Source: Pelobates cultripes (Eukaryota > Chordata > Amphibia > Anura > Pelobatidae). From it: DNA of 64,000 nt. Shown here piece after piece: positions 63,771-64,000 of this stretch (within the stretch, counting starts at the first letter, position 1; each line of letters starts with the position of its first letter). The position numbers and the translations under genes were made by a program. Where the stretch lies: assembly GCA_933207985.1 (NCBI GenBank), contig OW240921.1:95207192-95271191 (forward strand). The letters run 5' to 3'. The notes below the pieces were generated by a model, which saw only the letters and a program-made list of their open reading frames with translations, searched no databases and was not told the origin of the DNA.

Positions 63771-64000
63771 TAATAGTTTTCAGTTTTTCAGCACACTATG
63801 CTGGCGTGATGCATTATGGGGATGATATAGAATTTTTTTCCAGGGCTGCTTTTTGTTCCCAGTCTGGCCCTGGTGAGAATTCAAAGTGAAATCAAATTTA
63901 AAGTCAAAATAGCTGAACAATAGGCAAACGCTGCAAATAGACCACTCGAATACCTCTGAGGGTACACTACCCATGTCGGGGGTGCACCACTGAACAGATT
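63771..64000. other. Right edge of window, nothing recognised
   Basis: Short unique-looking sequence after the hAT duplication; no ORF supported. Confidence 0.3.

Overview
This is vertebrate nuclear DNA, most likely from a frog (order Anura). The genes have long introns with GT-AG splice sites, and most of the sequence is transposable elements: L1/Tx1-type, CR1-type and RTE/BovB-type LINEs, many hAT and TTAA-flanked MITEs, LTR remnants and very long CA- or GA-rich minisatellites. Several repeats, such as the TTAA family with AGGGACACTATAG ends and the CR1 tail, are of kinds I associate with anuran genomes. The species assignment is inference.

The host genes are three tandem class C GPCR genes of the taste receptor type 1 (T1R) family, all on the minus strand, so their 5' ends lie at the higher coordinates. 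From 5' to 3' they are: (i) a TAS1R1/TAS1R2-like gene, 44850 to 36383, six exons, 827 codons; (ii) a TAS1R3-like gene, 26874 to 10727, six exons, 831 codons; (iii) a second TAS1R3-like gene, 7810 to 1575, whose exons 1-3 are present and whose exons 4-6 should lie beyond the left edge. I assigned exons by splice sites, phase and family alignment. All predicted junctions keep the reading frame and both complete genes are open from start to stop. T1R3 normally pairs with T1R1 (amino-acid taste) or T1R2 (sweet taste), so the window encodes potential partners for a complete receptor side by side.

The rest is mobile DNA. From 1 to 7800 (introns of the partial gene) there are two L1-type LINE pieces, a CA-rich array split by a 500-bp solo LTR, and a BovB-like RTE fragment. 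From 8485 to 23430 (between genes ii and iii and inside gene ii) there are minisatellite-bearing hAT elements with target-site duplications, an LTR with an exact tRNA-Lys primer-binding site and an inverted partner, and several TTAA MITEs. From 26875 to 36382 (between genes i and ii) lies a young 5'-truncated L1/Tx1 insertion with a 22-bp duplication, and a 372-bp palindromic MITE. From 44851 to 64000 (upstream of gene i) I see no host gene, only a Ty3-type pol remnant, a nearly full-length but internally deleted L1/Tx1 element, an LTR-like segment, a CR1 fragment, and two copies of one hAT family, one nested inside a TTAA MITE.

Most long open frames outside these features are read-through of CA, GA or TG tandem repeats and are not genes. 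I saw no rRNA, tRNA or CRISPR array.
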